From positions 1 through 50,681 of the forward strand of contig CANRNF010000012.1 of assembly GCA_947631865.1 (NCBI GenBank): a DNA stretch of 50,681 nt, read 5' to 3'. The position numbers and the translations under genes are program-made. The notes beneath the pieces were generated by a model that worked only from the letters and a program-made list of their open reading frames with translations, was not told the DNA's origin and made no database searches. Numbering within the stretch: position 1 is the first letter of the stretch; every line of letters starts with the position of its first letter. This document shows, one piece after another, positions 15,103 to 23,367 of the stretch. Source of the stretch: an uncultured Oscillospiraceae bacterium. GTDB taxonomy: Bacteria; Bacillota; Clostridia; Oscillospirales; Oscillospiraceae.

Positions 15103-16543
15103 CGGAATCGGAGGGTTCCCGCTGGCTGGGCAATATGCCGGGATTGAAGCTAAGTGGCTGTCGGAAATTGAGCCGTTCCCCGTCAGGGTAACGGAACGGC
15201 GCTTTCCAGATGCTGTTCAACTTGGAGATGTCCATGGCGTCAATGGCGCTGAAGTTCCTCCCGTGGATATTATCACCTTCGGCTCCCCCTGCCAGAATCT
15301 CTCAATCGCTGGCAAACGCGCCGGCCTGGACGGTGAGCAGTCCTCCCTGTTCTTCGAGGCTGTTCGCATCATCAAGGAAATGAGGTACGCGACCAATGGG
15401 CAATATCCAAAATGGGCAGTGTGGGAAAACGTGCCGGGCGCACTGTCCTCGAACCATGGGGAGGATTTCCGGCAAGTCCTCCAAAGCCTTGTCGCCATCG
15501 CAGACCCCGGCGCAGATGTTCCTATGCCTGAAAGCGGAAAGTGGCTGTCTGCCGGTGAGATCGTGGGAAACGGTTATTCTGTCGCGTGGCGAATCCTCGA
15601 CGCCTCGAAGGGTTGGGGAGTCGCACAAAGACGGAAACGTATATTTGCTGTCCTCCATCTTGCTGGAGAACGTGCCGGACAGGTACTCTTTGAGTCCGAG
15701 GGCCTGTCAGGGTTTGCTCCACCGGGCAGCGAAGCGCGGCAAGCAGCTCCCGGAGGTGCTGAGAATCGCGCTGGAGCGGCAAGCCTGTGTCTGAACGACC
15801 AGGGCGGGAGCCGCATGGATGTGGCAAATGAAGTATCGGGTACTCTCCGCGCTGAAACACACGGTCACTCCCCTTGCGTGTTAGGTGCGTCCGGCTTCTG
15901 CACCGAACACAGCGCCGACAGCCGAGGCGTCGGCTACAAAGCCGAGGAAAGCCCCACCCTTCGCGCCGGCGTTACACCCGGCGTGGCCATTGAGTTTAAC
16001 CCTACCGACAGCCGCATCAAGCTGAAGGAGGACGGTATATGCCAGACGCTGACAGCCAGGGCTGGAACGGGAGGCAACAACGTACCGCTCACCCTCAAAA
16101 TCAGGTCTGGCTGTGAAGGTGGTGGCAAAGGTGCGCTGGTGCAGGAGAATAAATCTGCCACTCTTGCCTGCAACAACGATCAGGCGCTTTTTAAACCGAA
16201 TAGCAGCCCAGAACTTAAGGCAGCGGCAGGATACTTAGTGCGCAGACTGACCCCGCTGGAGTGCTGCCGCCTTCAGGGATATCCGGACTTCTGGTGTGCG
16301 GGACTGGAAAGCCTAGAGCCGACAGAAGCGGAGGTTGACCGCTGGGAGCGGGCCTTTACTGCATGGGCCAAGATTCAGGGAAACCGAAAGCCCAAGACCC
16401 GGAAACAAATCGTGAAATGGCTTCAGCATCCTAATACAGATGCCGCCGAATATAAGGCATACGGAAACAGCGTGGCTGTTCCGTGTGTCTTTTTTGTTCT
16501 CTCCGGCATCGTGTGGGCAGACAGGAAGGAGGAATCTATATGA
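15053..16543 (+). CDS. DNA (cytosine-5)-methyltransferase
   Basis: 496 residues from ATG 15053, overlapping the portal gene by 50 bases; AGGAAGAAGG upstream supports it. Motif I SLFDGIGGF (14-22), catalytic PCQ at 79-81 (Cys80), ENVPG at 125-129. A long variable region follows with recurring TLRA/TLTA phrases (SGTLRAETHG, SPTLRAGVTP, CQTLTARAGT), typical of phage-borne target-recognition regions. The end has RRLTPLECCRLQGYPD and AYGNSVAVP (motifs IX-X). It makes 5-methylcytosine; the site is unknown. It ends by an ATGA overlap with the protease gene, so it is translated within the head operon. Confidence 0.93.
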   Translation: MREPGENGKMTLGSLFDGIGGFPLAGQYAGIEAKWLSEIEPFPVRVTERRFPDAVQLGDVHGVNGAEVPPVDIITFGSPCQNLSIAGKRAGLDGEQSSLFFEAVRIIKEMRYATNGQYPKWAVWENVPGALSSNHGEDFRQVLQSLVAIADPGADVPMPESGKWLSAGEIVGNGYSVAWRILDASKGWGVAQRRKRIFAVLHLAGERAGQVLFESEGLSGFAPPGSEARQAAPGGAENRAGAASLCLNDQGGSRMDVANEVSGTLRAETHGHSPCVLGASGFCTEHSADSRGVGYKAEESPTLRAGVTPGVAIEFNPTDSRIKLKEDGICQTLTARAGTGGNNVPLTLKIRSGCEGGGKGALVQENKSATLACNNDQALFKPNSSPELKAAAGYLVRRLTPLECCRLQGYPDFWCAGLESLEPTEAEVDRWERAFTAWAKIQGNRKPKTRKQIVKWLQHPNTDAAEYKAYGNSVAVPCVFFVLSGIVWADRKEESI

Positions 16544-17427
16544 ACCATTTCTGGCGTTGGGCACGGGACGAGACCGGTTCCGAGTCCAATGAGCGCACCC
16601 TCTATCTGGAAGGGGTCATCGCTGAGGAGAGCTGGTATGACGACGACGTCACGCCTGCCATGTTCAAAGAAGAGCTGCTCTCCGGCGATGGCCCCATTAC
16701 TGTGTCCATCAACTCTCCGGGTGGTGACACCATCGCCGCCAGCCAAATCTACACCATGCTCAAGGACTATCCGGGCCATGTGACAGTGAAAATCACAGGT
16801 ATTGCTGCCAGCGCCGCATCGGTGGTGGCCATGGCTGGGTGCAAGGTGTGCATGAGCCCCACGGCCATGATGATGATCCACAATCCGTACACCTGCGCCA
16901 TCGGCGACAGTGAGGAGATGCGGAAAGCTGGACAGCTGCTGGACGAGGTGAAGGAAGGCATCATCAATGCCTATGCAATCAAGACGGGCCTTTCCAGGAC
17001 GAAAATCAGCCACATGATGGACGATGAGACTTGGATGAATCCCGTCAAGGCCAAAGAGTTGGGCTTCTGTGACGAAATCCTATACCAGAAAGATGACCCC
17101 GCCGACCCTGGCGAGGCCATGTTTTTCTCTTCTGCTACTACCCAGCGGAAGGTGATGAACAGCCTGCTGGCCAAGGTGAAGTCCGCAAGTGCCCAGGAGG
17201 AGGTCAGCGATGAGCAGCAAGAACCTGAAGCGGTCAGCCTGCATGGCGAAGCCGCGTCCCCGGAGGCCGAGGCCACGGGAGTCCAGGGAGCTGAACCCGA
17301 AGGACCCCCGGAGCCAGAGCACTCCGAAGGGGAAGAAGGGCCTGAACAGCCCGAAAACACCGAACCCCGTGGAGCCTGTGCGGATAACCTCATCCATAGG
17401 CTGAACCGCCTGAAATACAACTTTTGA
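16540..17427 (+). CDS. Head maturation protease, ClpP-type
   Basis: 295 residues. ATG 16540 overlaps the upstream stop and has AAGGAGG before it. ClpP-like Ser protease: SINSPGGD (56-63), GIAASAAS (87-94, Ser91 nucleophile), MMIHNP (111-116, His114 base) and an Asp further on. The C-terminal third (about 220-280) is Glu/Pro/Gly-rich and may act as a scaffold or linker, as in fused protease-scaffold proteins. It trims scaffold and capsid precursor during prohead maturation. Confidence 0.93.
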   Translation: MNHFWRWARDETGSESNERTLYLEGVIAEESWYDDDVTPAMFKEELLSGDGPITVSINSPGGDTIAASQIYTMLKDYPGHVTVKITGIAASAASVVAMAGCKVCMSPTAMMMIHNPYTCAIGDSEEMRKAGQLLDEVKEGIINAYAIKTGLSRTKISHMMDDETWMNPVKAKELGFCDEILYQKDDPADPGEAMFFSSATTQRKVMNSLLAKVKSASAQEEVSDEQQEPEAVSLHGEAASPEAEATGVQGAEPEGPPEPEHSEGEEGPEQPENTEPRGACADNLIHRLNRLKYNF

Positions 17428-17442
17428 TTGGAGGAAAATGAT

Positions 17443-18648
17443 ATGTCCATGAAAGAAATCCAGGCTATGCGCGAGAAGCGCGTCAAGCTGTGGGAGGAAG
17501 CGAAAGCCTTCGCTGAGTCCCACAAGGACAAGGATGGCTTACTCTCCGCGGAGGACACTGCCACCTTTGAGAAGATGGAGGCGGATGTGGACCGCATGGG
17601 CAAGGAGGTCCAGCGGCTGGAGCGTCAGGAGGCCATTGATTTGGAGCTGGACCGCCCCACTTCCCGTCCTCTGGCCGACAAGCCCGGTGACAAGGGTGGC
17701 CAGCCGGAAAAGCAGGGCCGCGCCAGTGATACCTACCGGGATGCCTTCTGGCGGACCATGCGGAATAAGGCAGTGCCCCGCGAGGTGCTGAATGCTCTGC
17801 AGGTGGGTGAGAACACCGAGGGCGGTTATCTCGTCCCCGACGAGTATGAGCGCACCCTCATCGAGAAGCTGGAGGAAGAGAACATCTTCCGCCAGTTTGC
17901 CCATGTGATCCGCACGTCCACCGGTGACCGCAAGATCCCTGTGGTGGCGTCCAAGGGCAAGGCCCAGTGGATCGAAGAGGAGGCGCAGTACCCGGAGAGC
18001 GACGACTCTTTCGGCCAGGTCAACATCGGGGCGTTCAAGCTGGCGACCATGGTCAAGATCAGCGAAGAGCTGCTCAACGACTCGGTCTTTGATATGCCCA
18101 GCTACATCGCCCGCGAGTTCGCCCGGCGCATCGGCGCTGCGGAGGAGGAAGCCTTCTTCACTGGCAATGGCTCCGGTAAGCCCACTGGCATCCTGGCCGA
18201 GAGCGGCGGCGCTGACATCGGCGTGACCGCTGCGAAAGCGGACGCCGTCACCTTCGATGAGGTGATGGACCTGTTCTACAGCCTCCGTGCTCCTTACCGG
18301 CGCAAGGCCGTGTTCTTCATGAACGACGGCACCGTCAAGAGCATGCGCAAGCTGAAGAACGGCAACGGCGACTACATCTGGCAGCCGTCCCCGATCCTGG
18401 GTAACCCGGACACCATCCTGGGCCGTCCTGTGTACACCTCCAGCTTCATGCCGGAGCTGAAAACGGGCAACAAGTCCATCCTGTTCGGCGACCTGAGCTA
18501 CTACTGGATCGCCGACCGCGAGGGCCGCTCCTTCAAGCGGCTGAACGAGCTGTTTGCCGCCACCGGTCAGGTGGGCTTCCTGGCCTCCGAGCGCGTGGAC
18601 GGCAAGCTGATCCTGTCCGAAGCGGTGAAGGTGCTGAAGCAGGCGTGA
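17443..18648 (+). CDS. HK97-family major capsid protein
   Basis: 401 residues from ATG 17443, which has GGAGG eight bases before it (an upstream in-frame TTG lies within that site). Residues 1-70 are a charged coiled-coil delta domain acting as internal scaffold, probably removed by the protease. The shell domain starts near residue 95 (TYRDAFWRTMRNK) with GGYLVPDEY, FTGNGSGKPTGIL and GNPDTILGRPVYTS. Codon use is strongly GC-biased, as expected for the most expressed gene. A hairpin follows the stop. Confidence 0.95.
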   Translation: MSMKEIQAMREKRVKLWEEAKAFAESHKDKDGLLSAEDTATFEKMEADVDRMGKEVQRLERQEAIDLELDRPTSRPLADKPGDKGGQPEKQGRASDTYRDAFWRTMRNKAVPREVLNALQVGENTEGGYLVPDEYERTLIEKLEEENIFRQFAHVIRTSTGDRKIPVVASKGKAQWIEEEAQYPESDDSFGQVNIGAFKLATMVKISEELLNDSVFDMPSYIAREFARRIGAAEEEAFFTGNGSGKPTGILAESGGADIGVTAAKADAVTFDEVMDLFYSLRAPYRRKAVFFMNDGTVKSMRKLKNGNGDYIWQPSPILGNPDTILGRPVYTSSFMPELKTGNKSILFGDLSYYWIADREGRSFKRLNELFAATGQVGFLASERVDGKLILSEAVKVLKQA

Positions 18649-18656
18649 CCGATGCT

Positions 18657-18682
18657 GGGGGCCGTACTACTCGGCCCCCTTT
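18657..18682 (+). terminator. Hairpin after the capsid gene (attenuator or terminator)
   Basis: GGGGGCC (18657-18663) pairs with GGCCCCC (18673-18679) around a 9-base loop, followed by TTTCC. The T-run is short, so partial termination or 3' protection of capsid mRNA is more likely than a full stop, since the head operon continues. Confidence 0.6.
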
Positions 18683-18702
18683 CCTGAGAGGAGGAAAACG
18701 AT

Positions 18703-19122
18703 ATGCCCAATACGCATGTAACCAAAAACTACATGGCCCACGGCGGCGACGAGCTGGTCATCGGCGGCAAGCTCACCATTCTGGAGGGCGCATCCGTTGA
18801 CGATCAGAGCGGGAGCATCAGCGGCGGTGGCGGCAGCAGCTACACGCTTCCCACAGCCACCGCTGACACCCTTGGCGGGGTGAAGGCCCAGGCCAAGTCC
18901 AACGAGTCGGTGCCTGTGGCCGTGGATGGGGACGGCAATCTTTACGTTCCCGCCTATCCCAAGGCCCCTGCCAACGCCACGGCCAGCAAGGCGGGCCTGG
19001 TCAAGCAGGCCACCGCCGTGGAGGATGCCGCGGACACGGAGGTCGCAACGCTGCAGAGCACGCTGAACGGTCTGCTGGCGGCGCTTCGTACCGCTGGCGT
19101 CCTGGCTGCTTCCCCGGACTGA
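18703..19122 (+). CDS. Head fiber protein-like
   Basis: 139 residues, GAGAGGAGG upstream. It begins NTHVTKNYMAHGGDELVIGGKLTI, typical of small proteins after the capsid gene in Clostridia phages annotated as head fiber. A Gly/Ser linker, the LGGVKAQ phrase and an Ala-rich helical end (LNGLLAALRTAGVLAASPD) complete it. It probably decorates the capsid surface. Role from family and position only. Confidence 0.7.
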   Translation: MPNTHVTKNYMAHGGDELVIGGKLTILEGASVDDQSGSISGGGGSSYTLPTATADTLGGVKAQAKSNESVPVAVDGDGNLYVPAYPKAPANATASKAGLVKQATAVEDAADTEVATLQSTLNGLLAALRTAGVLAASPD

Positions 19123-19138
19123 CGGCAGGTGATGTGAT

Positions 19139-19423
19139 ATGGTCCTGACGGTGGATGAGGTCAAGGCCCATCTGCGCATCGAGGAAGATGAGGAGGACGA
19201 GGTGATCTCGTCCCTTATCCGCCAGGCGCAGGCGACAGCCGAGGACTTCTGCCGGGTGCAGTTCGACGAGAACGCGCCAGAGCCGGTTCGCTTGGCCATT
19301 ATGCTCATGGTGAGCCACTACTTCGAGAACCGGGACAACCCGGATCGGACCATCTACGGCACCATGCGCATCGCCTTTGAGAATCTGCTCTACCCGTACC
19401 GCGACCCTGACAAGATGTTCTAA
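19139..19423 (+). CDS. Phage head-tail connector protein (gp6-like)
   Basis: 94 residues. LTVDEVKAHLRIEEDEEDEVISSLIRQAQATAEDFC is the hallmark of the small helical connector family (HK97 gp6 / SPP1 gp15 type), which binds under the portal as a ring. GGTGATG-type ribosome site upstream; followed 15 bases later by the head closure gene. Confidence 0.9.
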   Translation: MVLTVDEVKAHLRIEEDEEDEVISSLIRQAQATAEDFCRVQFDENAPEPVRLAIMLMVSHYFENRDNPDRTIYGTMRIAFENLLYPYRDPDKMF

Positions 19424-19438
19424 CGGAGGTGATGACCC

Positions 19439-19798
19439 TTGCGTGGCTATAAATCCTTTGACGGCACTCCCCACCCAGGGGACCTACGCCATCGTGTGGA
19501 AATCGGGTACACCGAGAACGTGATCAACGAGAACGGCTACCCGGCCCCGGAGGATGTGGTGCTGTGCAAGGTCTGGGCGTCTGCCGTTGACGCGGGCAAC
19601 CAGCACTACCGGTCCGCTGACGTGATGAACACCGAGCAGGTGATCAACTTCACCATCCGCTATCGCTCCGACGTGAAGCCGGGAATGTGGGTGAAGTTCA
19701 AGGGAGAGAAGTGGAACATTACCACGCTGGGTGAGTATTCCTTCGCCAAGACCTACCTTGGCCTGAAGGCATCCATCGCCAAGGGGGTGAGCGGATGA
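19439..19798 (+). CDS. Phage head closure protein
   Basis: 119 residues starting at a TTG, with GGAGGTGATG just before it; no other start fits. HPGDLRHRVEIGYTENVINENGYP, VWASAVDAG, FTIRYRSDVKPGMWVKFKGEKWNI are typical of the SPP1 gp16-like stopper that closes the filled head. Overlaps the next gene by ATGA. Confidence 0.85.
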   Translation: MRGYKSFDGTPHPGDLRHRVEIGYTENVINENGYPAPEDVVLCKVWASAVDAGNQHYRSADVMNTEQVINFTIRYRSDVKPGMWVKFKGEKWNITTLGEYSFAKTYLGLKASIAKGVSG

Positions 19799-20148
19799 AG
19801 CAGGTCCAGGAGGCGCTCAAGGATATCGGAATCCCTGTGTATGCTGGTGTTTGGAGAGCGACGTCGCCCAATCAGAACCCCCCGGTACAATACTGCGTCT
19901 ACTCTACGACGACCACGGAGGCCGCCCATGAAGATGATCATCCCGCCCTATACCGTACCTATGTTTATCTGAACCTGTGGTCGGACATCGACCCAACAGA
20001 AATGCGGCTCAAAATTCGGGATGCCATGTATGCTGCCGGTTTCGGCATGGTGGAGGAGTCGGACAAGGGCTACAACCAGCCTGCCTACGACACCGCCACT
20101 CGGCAATACACCGTGCAGTGGACATGGTGCTTGAGGGAGGCGGCTTGA
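19795..20148 (+). CDS. Tail-completion/neck protein (DUF3168-like)
   Basis: 117 residues from an ATG overlapping the previous stop. An N-terminal helix (VQEALKDIG), PVQYCVYSTTT, a beta region and the end TRQYTVQWTWCLREAA resemble tail terminator proteins that cap the tail tube. In most relatives the HK97-gp10 gene comes before this one; here it comes after. Family assignment is tentative. Confidence 0.6.
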   Translation: MKQVQEALKDIGIPVYAGVWRATSPNQNPPVQYCVYSTTTTEAAHEDDHPALYRTYVYLNLWSDIDPTEMRLKIRDAMYAAGFGMVEESDKGYNQPAYDTATRQYTVQWTWCLREAA

Positions 20149-20149
20149 A

Positions 20150-20581
20150 ATGCCTGTGAAAATCGAGGGCTTTGACGAGCTGATGGGCCAGATCGAGCGC
20201 ATGGCAAATGCCCTGAACACCAGCGACGAGGGTGCTCCTACCGCAAAACGCATCCTGCAGGCTGCTGCTGTTCCCGTTCACCAACAGATGCAGGCCAACG
20301 CCAGCCATGACCCCAAGATCATATCCGGCGACCTGCATGACGCGCTGAAGATCGGCAAGGTCAAGAAACGCCGCGCCGGTGGTCAGCACATCACCATTGG
20401 GGTGCATCGGAAGGACTGGGACAACGAGGACTACTACCCCGCCTTTGTGGAGTATGGTCACGGCGGCCCGGCTCCTGCTCCGATGCATCCCTACATTCGA
20501 CCAGCCTTTGACACCCGTCAGGATGAAGCATACGGCATCATCCGTGACGGGCTTCTTGACGAACTGAAAAAGACGACCTGA
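20150..20581 (+). CDS. HK97 gp10-like morphogenesis protein
   Basis: 143 residues, start one base after the preceding stop. PVKIEGFDELMGQIERMANAL, then AAAVPVHQQMQANASH, YPAFVEYGHGG, MHPYIRPAFD: the standard layout of HK97-gp10 putative tail-component proteins. Acts at the head-tail joint, exact job unclear. Confidence 0.88.
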   Translation: MPVKIEGFDELMGQIERMANALNTSDEGAPTAKRILQAAAVPVHQQMQANASHDPKIISGDLHDALKIGKVKKRRAGGQHITIGVHRKDWDNEDYYPAFVEYGHGGPAPAPMHPYIRPAFDTRQDEAYGIIRDGLLDELKKTT

Positions 20582-20597
20582 AAAGGAGGACTTTATT

Positions 20598-21206
20598 ATG
20601 GGTAGCCCCGCTGCTTCTCCCACGGTATCTTCGACGGTCGGTCTGAAGAACGTGGTCATTGCCCCGCTGACGACCGACACCGAAGAGGCCCACACCTACG
20701 GCGACCTCCAGCTGATGGCTGGCGCTATCGAGGCGACCATCACGCCGGAGAATGCCGAACCTGACATCCAGTACGCGGACGACATCGAGTTTGACGTGCT
20801 GTATCCCGACCCCAAGCTGACCTTCTCCCTGCAGATGGCGGACATCCCGCTTCTCATCCAGGAGATGCTGTTCGCCAACGCAATCGATGACAACGGCGTC
20901 CTGGTGCGCACCGCGTCTGACAAGCCGCCCTACTTCGCCATGGGCTTTAAGAGCGAGAAGAGTAACGGCAAGTTCCGGTACGTCTGGCTCTACAAGGTCC
21001 GGGCCAAGCCCATCACCGAGACCTACCAGACCAAGGAGGGCGACACTGTCACTCGCCAGACTGGCACGGTGGAATGCACTGCCATCAAGCGTACCCACGA
21101 CGGGCGCTACCAGGCGGTGGCTGATGAGGGCGAGAACGGCTTTGACACGTCCAAGGCCGAAACCTTCCTCAGTGAAGTGTACGAGCCGACGTTTTCGGAC
21201 CCTTAA
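20598..21206 (+). CDS. Major tail (tube) protein
   Basis: 202 residues, AAAGGAGGA upstream. GLKNVVIAPLTTDTEEAHTYG, then IEATITPENAEPDIQYADD, DVLYPDPKLTFSLQMADIP and YFAMGFKSEKSNGKFRYVWLYKVRA are typical of siphophage tail tube proteins of the phi13/SPP1-like group. Hexamers stack to form the tail tube. High GC codon bias fits strong expression. Followed by a hairpin. Confidence 0.9.
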   Translation: MGSPAASPTVSSTVGLKNVVIAPLTTDTEEAHTYGDLQLMAGAIEATITPENAEPDIQYADDIEFDVLYPDPKLTFSLQMADIPLLIQEMLFANAIDDNGVLVRTASDKPPYFAMGFKSEKSNGKFRYVWLYKVRAKPITETYQTKEGDTVTRQTGTVECTAIKRTHDGRYQAVADEGENGFDTSKAETFLSEVYEPTFSDP

Positions 21207-21209
21207 CGC

Positions 21210-21240
21210 CTCCCGCCGCAACACCTGCGGACGGCGGGAG
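21210..21240 (+). terminator. Hairpin after tail tube gene
   Basis: CTCCCGCCG (21210-21218) pairs with CGGCGGGAG (21232-21240). There is no T-run after it, so it may be an mRNA stabiliser or processing stop, not a terminator. Confidence 0.4.
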
Positions 21241-21259
21241 TACGGCGCTGGGAAAGACA

Positions 21260-21598
21260 GTGAGTGAGCTCCAGGATGGTATCACCATCCTGGAGAACGC
21301 TATATCCGGTACATTGCTGCATGTGACCGACTTCACGAATTTTTCTGGCGATCCGACTGAGCAGGAAGGCCACTACCTGGTGCTGAATGTGAGTGGGGAG
21401 GAGGGCGCGACTCTGTACCATGAGCTTGTGGGCGCGGTAAAGAAACCCGGCAGGCACAAGTTTGAGGATGATGACCGGCAGCTCATTGTCCGTGTCTCTG
21501 ATGAGAAAACGCAGAAGATCAAGCTCTATGCCGAGAAGAAGGGCTGCATCCCCTCGGTGACGACCTACGATCTGAGTGGCCTGACTCTCTCCCCGTAA
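21260..21598 (+). CDS. Small unknown tail-region protein
   Basis: 112 residues from a GTG with GGAAAG four bases upstream. Beta-rich (SGTLLHVTDFTNFSGDP, HYLVLNVSGEEGA, RQLIVRVSDEKTQKIKLYAE, VTTYDLSGLTLSP), resembling a small Ig-like or tail-decoration fold, with no named family recognised. Its position right after the tail tube suggests a minor tail or decoration component. Confidence 0.6.
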   Translation: MSELQDGITILENAISGTLLHVTDFTNFSGDPTEQEGHYLVLNVSGEEGATLYHELVGAVKKPGRHKFEDDDRQLIVRVSDEKTQKIKLYAEKKGCIPSVTTYDLSGLTLSP

Positions 21599-21634
21599 GC
21601 ACACACAAAGACAATACCCACACAATATCATCGA

Positions 21635-21681
21635 CAGAAACACACTTCTCCCGGCCTATCGCCCGGAGAGGTGTGTTTCTG
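21635..21681 (+). terminator. Long hairpin closing the tail-tube operon
   Basis: A 21-base arm starting CAGAAACACAC (21635-21655) pairs with 21661-21681 (20 of 21 positions, one G-T and one C-C) around a 5-base loop. The T-run is weak. It separates tail-tube genes from the inserted DUF4417/ADP-ribosylation genes. Confidence 0.6.
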
Positions 21682-21703
21682 TTACTCACTGGAGGTGAGC
21701 ACG

Positions 21704-22342
21704 ATGTCGCTGGAGGCTCTCAAGCGTAACGGCCACAATCTACACCTCGGCGACTTCGAGCCTGCCGGGAAATACTGCATCCCGCAACTGTCGCCTACTC
21801 GCGAGGCAGACGACCTGACCTGGATACCGTTCAATTGCGCCCTCACAGATCCAAGCCGCTCTGAGAAAGGCGTACATTTTTATATAGATGACTACCTGTT
21901 TGAGCGGGTGTGGAAAGACCCGTCCCGATATGCCCGGTTGCTCTCCCAGTATAAGGCGGTCATGTCCCCGGACTTCAGCCTGTTCACCGACTACCCTCCC
22001 GCCGTCCAGATCTACAATCACTGGCGAAAGCACCTGCTGGCTGCAAGCTGGCAGCGGCAAGGGATAACGGTCGTGCCGTCTATCTGCTGGAGCGATGAAG
22101 GCTCTTTTGACTGGTGCTTCGATGGAGAACCCGCAGGAGGTGTTGTGTCCGTATCTTCCGTGGGGACCCAGAAGAATCAGAAAGCCCGGAGGCTGTTCCT
22201 GCTGGGCTACCAGGAGATGCTGGCCCGACTACAGCCGGAGAAGATCATATTCTTCGGTGACGTGCCGGAGGGCTGCACGGGACCTATCGAAAAGCACAGC
22301 TCCTATCACTCTTCACTTGCTAATGCGCGAAAGCAGAGGTAA
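21704..22342 (+). CDS. DUF4417 protein
   Basis: 212 residues from ATG 21704 (GGAGGTGAG upstream). DUF4417 pattern: WIPFNCALTDPSRSEKGVHFYIDDYLFERVWKDP, then VMSPDFSLFTDYPPAVQIYNHWR, GITVVPSICWSDEGSFDWCFDG and a C-terminal LEKIIFFGD-like strand. Often carried by phages and mobile elements; no function is established. First of four genes with almost no spacing, ending at the ADP-ribosylglycohydrolase. Confidence 0.8.
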   Translation: MSLEALKRNGHNLHLGDFEPAGKYCIPQLSPTREADDLTWIPFNCALTDPSRSEKGVHFYIDDYLFERVWKDPSRYARLLSQYKAVMSPDFSLFTDYPPAVQIYNHWRKHLLAASWQRQGITVVPSICWSDEGSFDWCFDGEPAGGVVSVSSVGTQKNQKARRLFLLGYQEMLARLQPEKIIFFGDVPEGCTGPIEKHSSYHSSLANARKQR

Positions 22343-22345
22343 GCT

Positions 22346-23020
22346 ATGGGAGGACGAGGCGGAGCAAGCCACAGAAGCACAGCCAGCCATTTTGGACGGG
22401 ACCCCATGCTGCAGGGCTTTCGTACTTTTTCTGATTCTTGGGATGCCTATAACTGGCACGAACAGAACAACTTCGATTTTAACCGCTGGCGACAACTTTT
22501 GACCGATGCCGAGCGGAGTGGTATTCAAATGTATACCGGCCAGGCTTATAAGCTGATGAACCCGGCGTTGCGCGAAAATCAAGCGGCTGCTGCCTATATC
22601 CAGAGAGCTATTGATGGAGCAAAGGCTGGTCTGGCCAAATGGGAAACGAGCGACGAGTTCATTGCTTTTCGTGGAGCAAATTTACACTGGACGGCAAATC
22701 TGCTGGGGGGCACCGAAGCGCAGCTCTCAGACGCGGGCTTCCTCCGCAGTCGCATTGGCAAGAGGGTAACGGACAAAGGCTTCATGTCATCCGCTGTCAG
22801 CAAGGATGCCGCTTGGTACGCTGAGGTAGATTATAAGATATACGTCCGCAAAGGCGTGTCGGGAATGTATGTGGAGCCCATAACCCGGAGCGGCGGGGAG
22901 TACGAGTTCCTTTTCAACTCAGGAACGCAATTCAAGATACATGAGATCATTACAGATGCATCTGGCAGAATCACTTCTATGACGCTCGAAGCTCTGCCGG
23001 TGAAGAAACGGAGAAGGTGA
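22346..23020 (+). CDS. ADP-ribosyltransferase (R-S-E exotoxin-like fold)
   Basis: 224 residues, three bases after the DUF4417 stop. The three R-S-E landmarks are all present: IAFRG (Arg109, NAD contact), KGFMSSAVS (Ser148/149, the STS-like strand) and GGEYEFLF (Glu185-x-Glu187, catalytic ExE). The family moves ADP-ribose from NAD to a target protein; ExE favours arginine as acceptor. The N-terminal 95 residues are helical and may steer substrate choice. No signal peptide, so it acts in the cell or is carried in the virion. The third following gene encodes the enzyme that removes ADP-ribose from arginine. Confidence 0.85.
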   Translation: MGGRGGASHRSTASHFGRDPMLQGFRTFSDSWDAYNWHEQNNFDFNRWRQLLTDAERSGIQMYTGQAYKLMNPALRENQAAAAYIQRAIDGAKAGLAKWETSDEFIAFRGANLHWTANLLGGTEAQLSDAGFLRSRIGKRVTDKGFMSSAVSKDAAWYAEVDYKIYVRKGVSGMYVEPITRSGGEYEFLFNSGTQFKIHEIITDASGRITSMTLEALPVKKRRR

Positions 23021-23367
23021 CGGAGATGAATGAACTCCAGAAGGTCGCAAAGGAATACCTAGCTGCGGAGCACGATGCTGGGCCATGGCATGACTACTTA
23101 TATTGCGACCCCACAACGGACAAGCTGAACGACTGCATCCACAAGGAGCAGTTCATGGACATGAACCACGGCGCAAATTTTGAAAAAGTCCGCAATAAAC
23201 CCATCAGTGAACTGACTTTCACGGAGGTCTGCACTTACCTCACCGCAATCTTCCGGCACAACCGAACAAGCGAAGGAACAGTCACGAGGTTCACCGAAGA
23301 TGGCACTATCAAGAGGCTCCTGATGCGGTGCTTGGAAGTAGAGCCTGAATTTGAGGAGGGGATTTGA
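23017..23367 (+). CDS. DUF6508-like protein
   Basis: 116 residues, start overlapping the transferase stop by ATGA. ELTFTEVCTYLTAIFRHNRTSEGTV and TEDGTIKRLLMRCLEV fit DUF6508, seen next to genes of Firmicutes mobile elements. The N-terminal part (EHDAGPWHDYLYCDP) is unusual. Function unknown; its place between writer and eraser of ADP-ribose makes it a candidate partner, adaptor or immunity protein (inference). Confidence 0.65.
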   Translation: MTEMNELQKVAKEYLAAEHDAGPWHDYLYCDPTTDKLNDCIHKEQFMDMNHGANFEKVRNKPISELTFTEVCTYLTAIFRHNRTSEGTVTRFTEDGTIKRLLMRCLEVEPEFEEGI

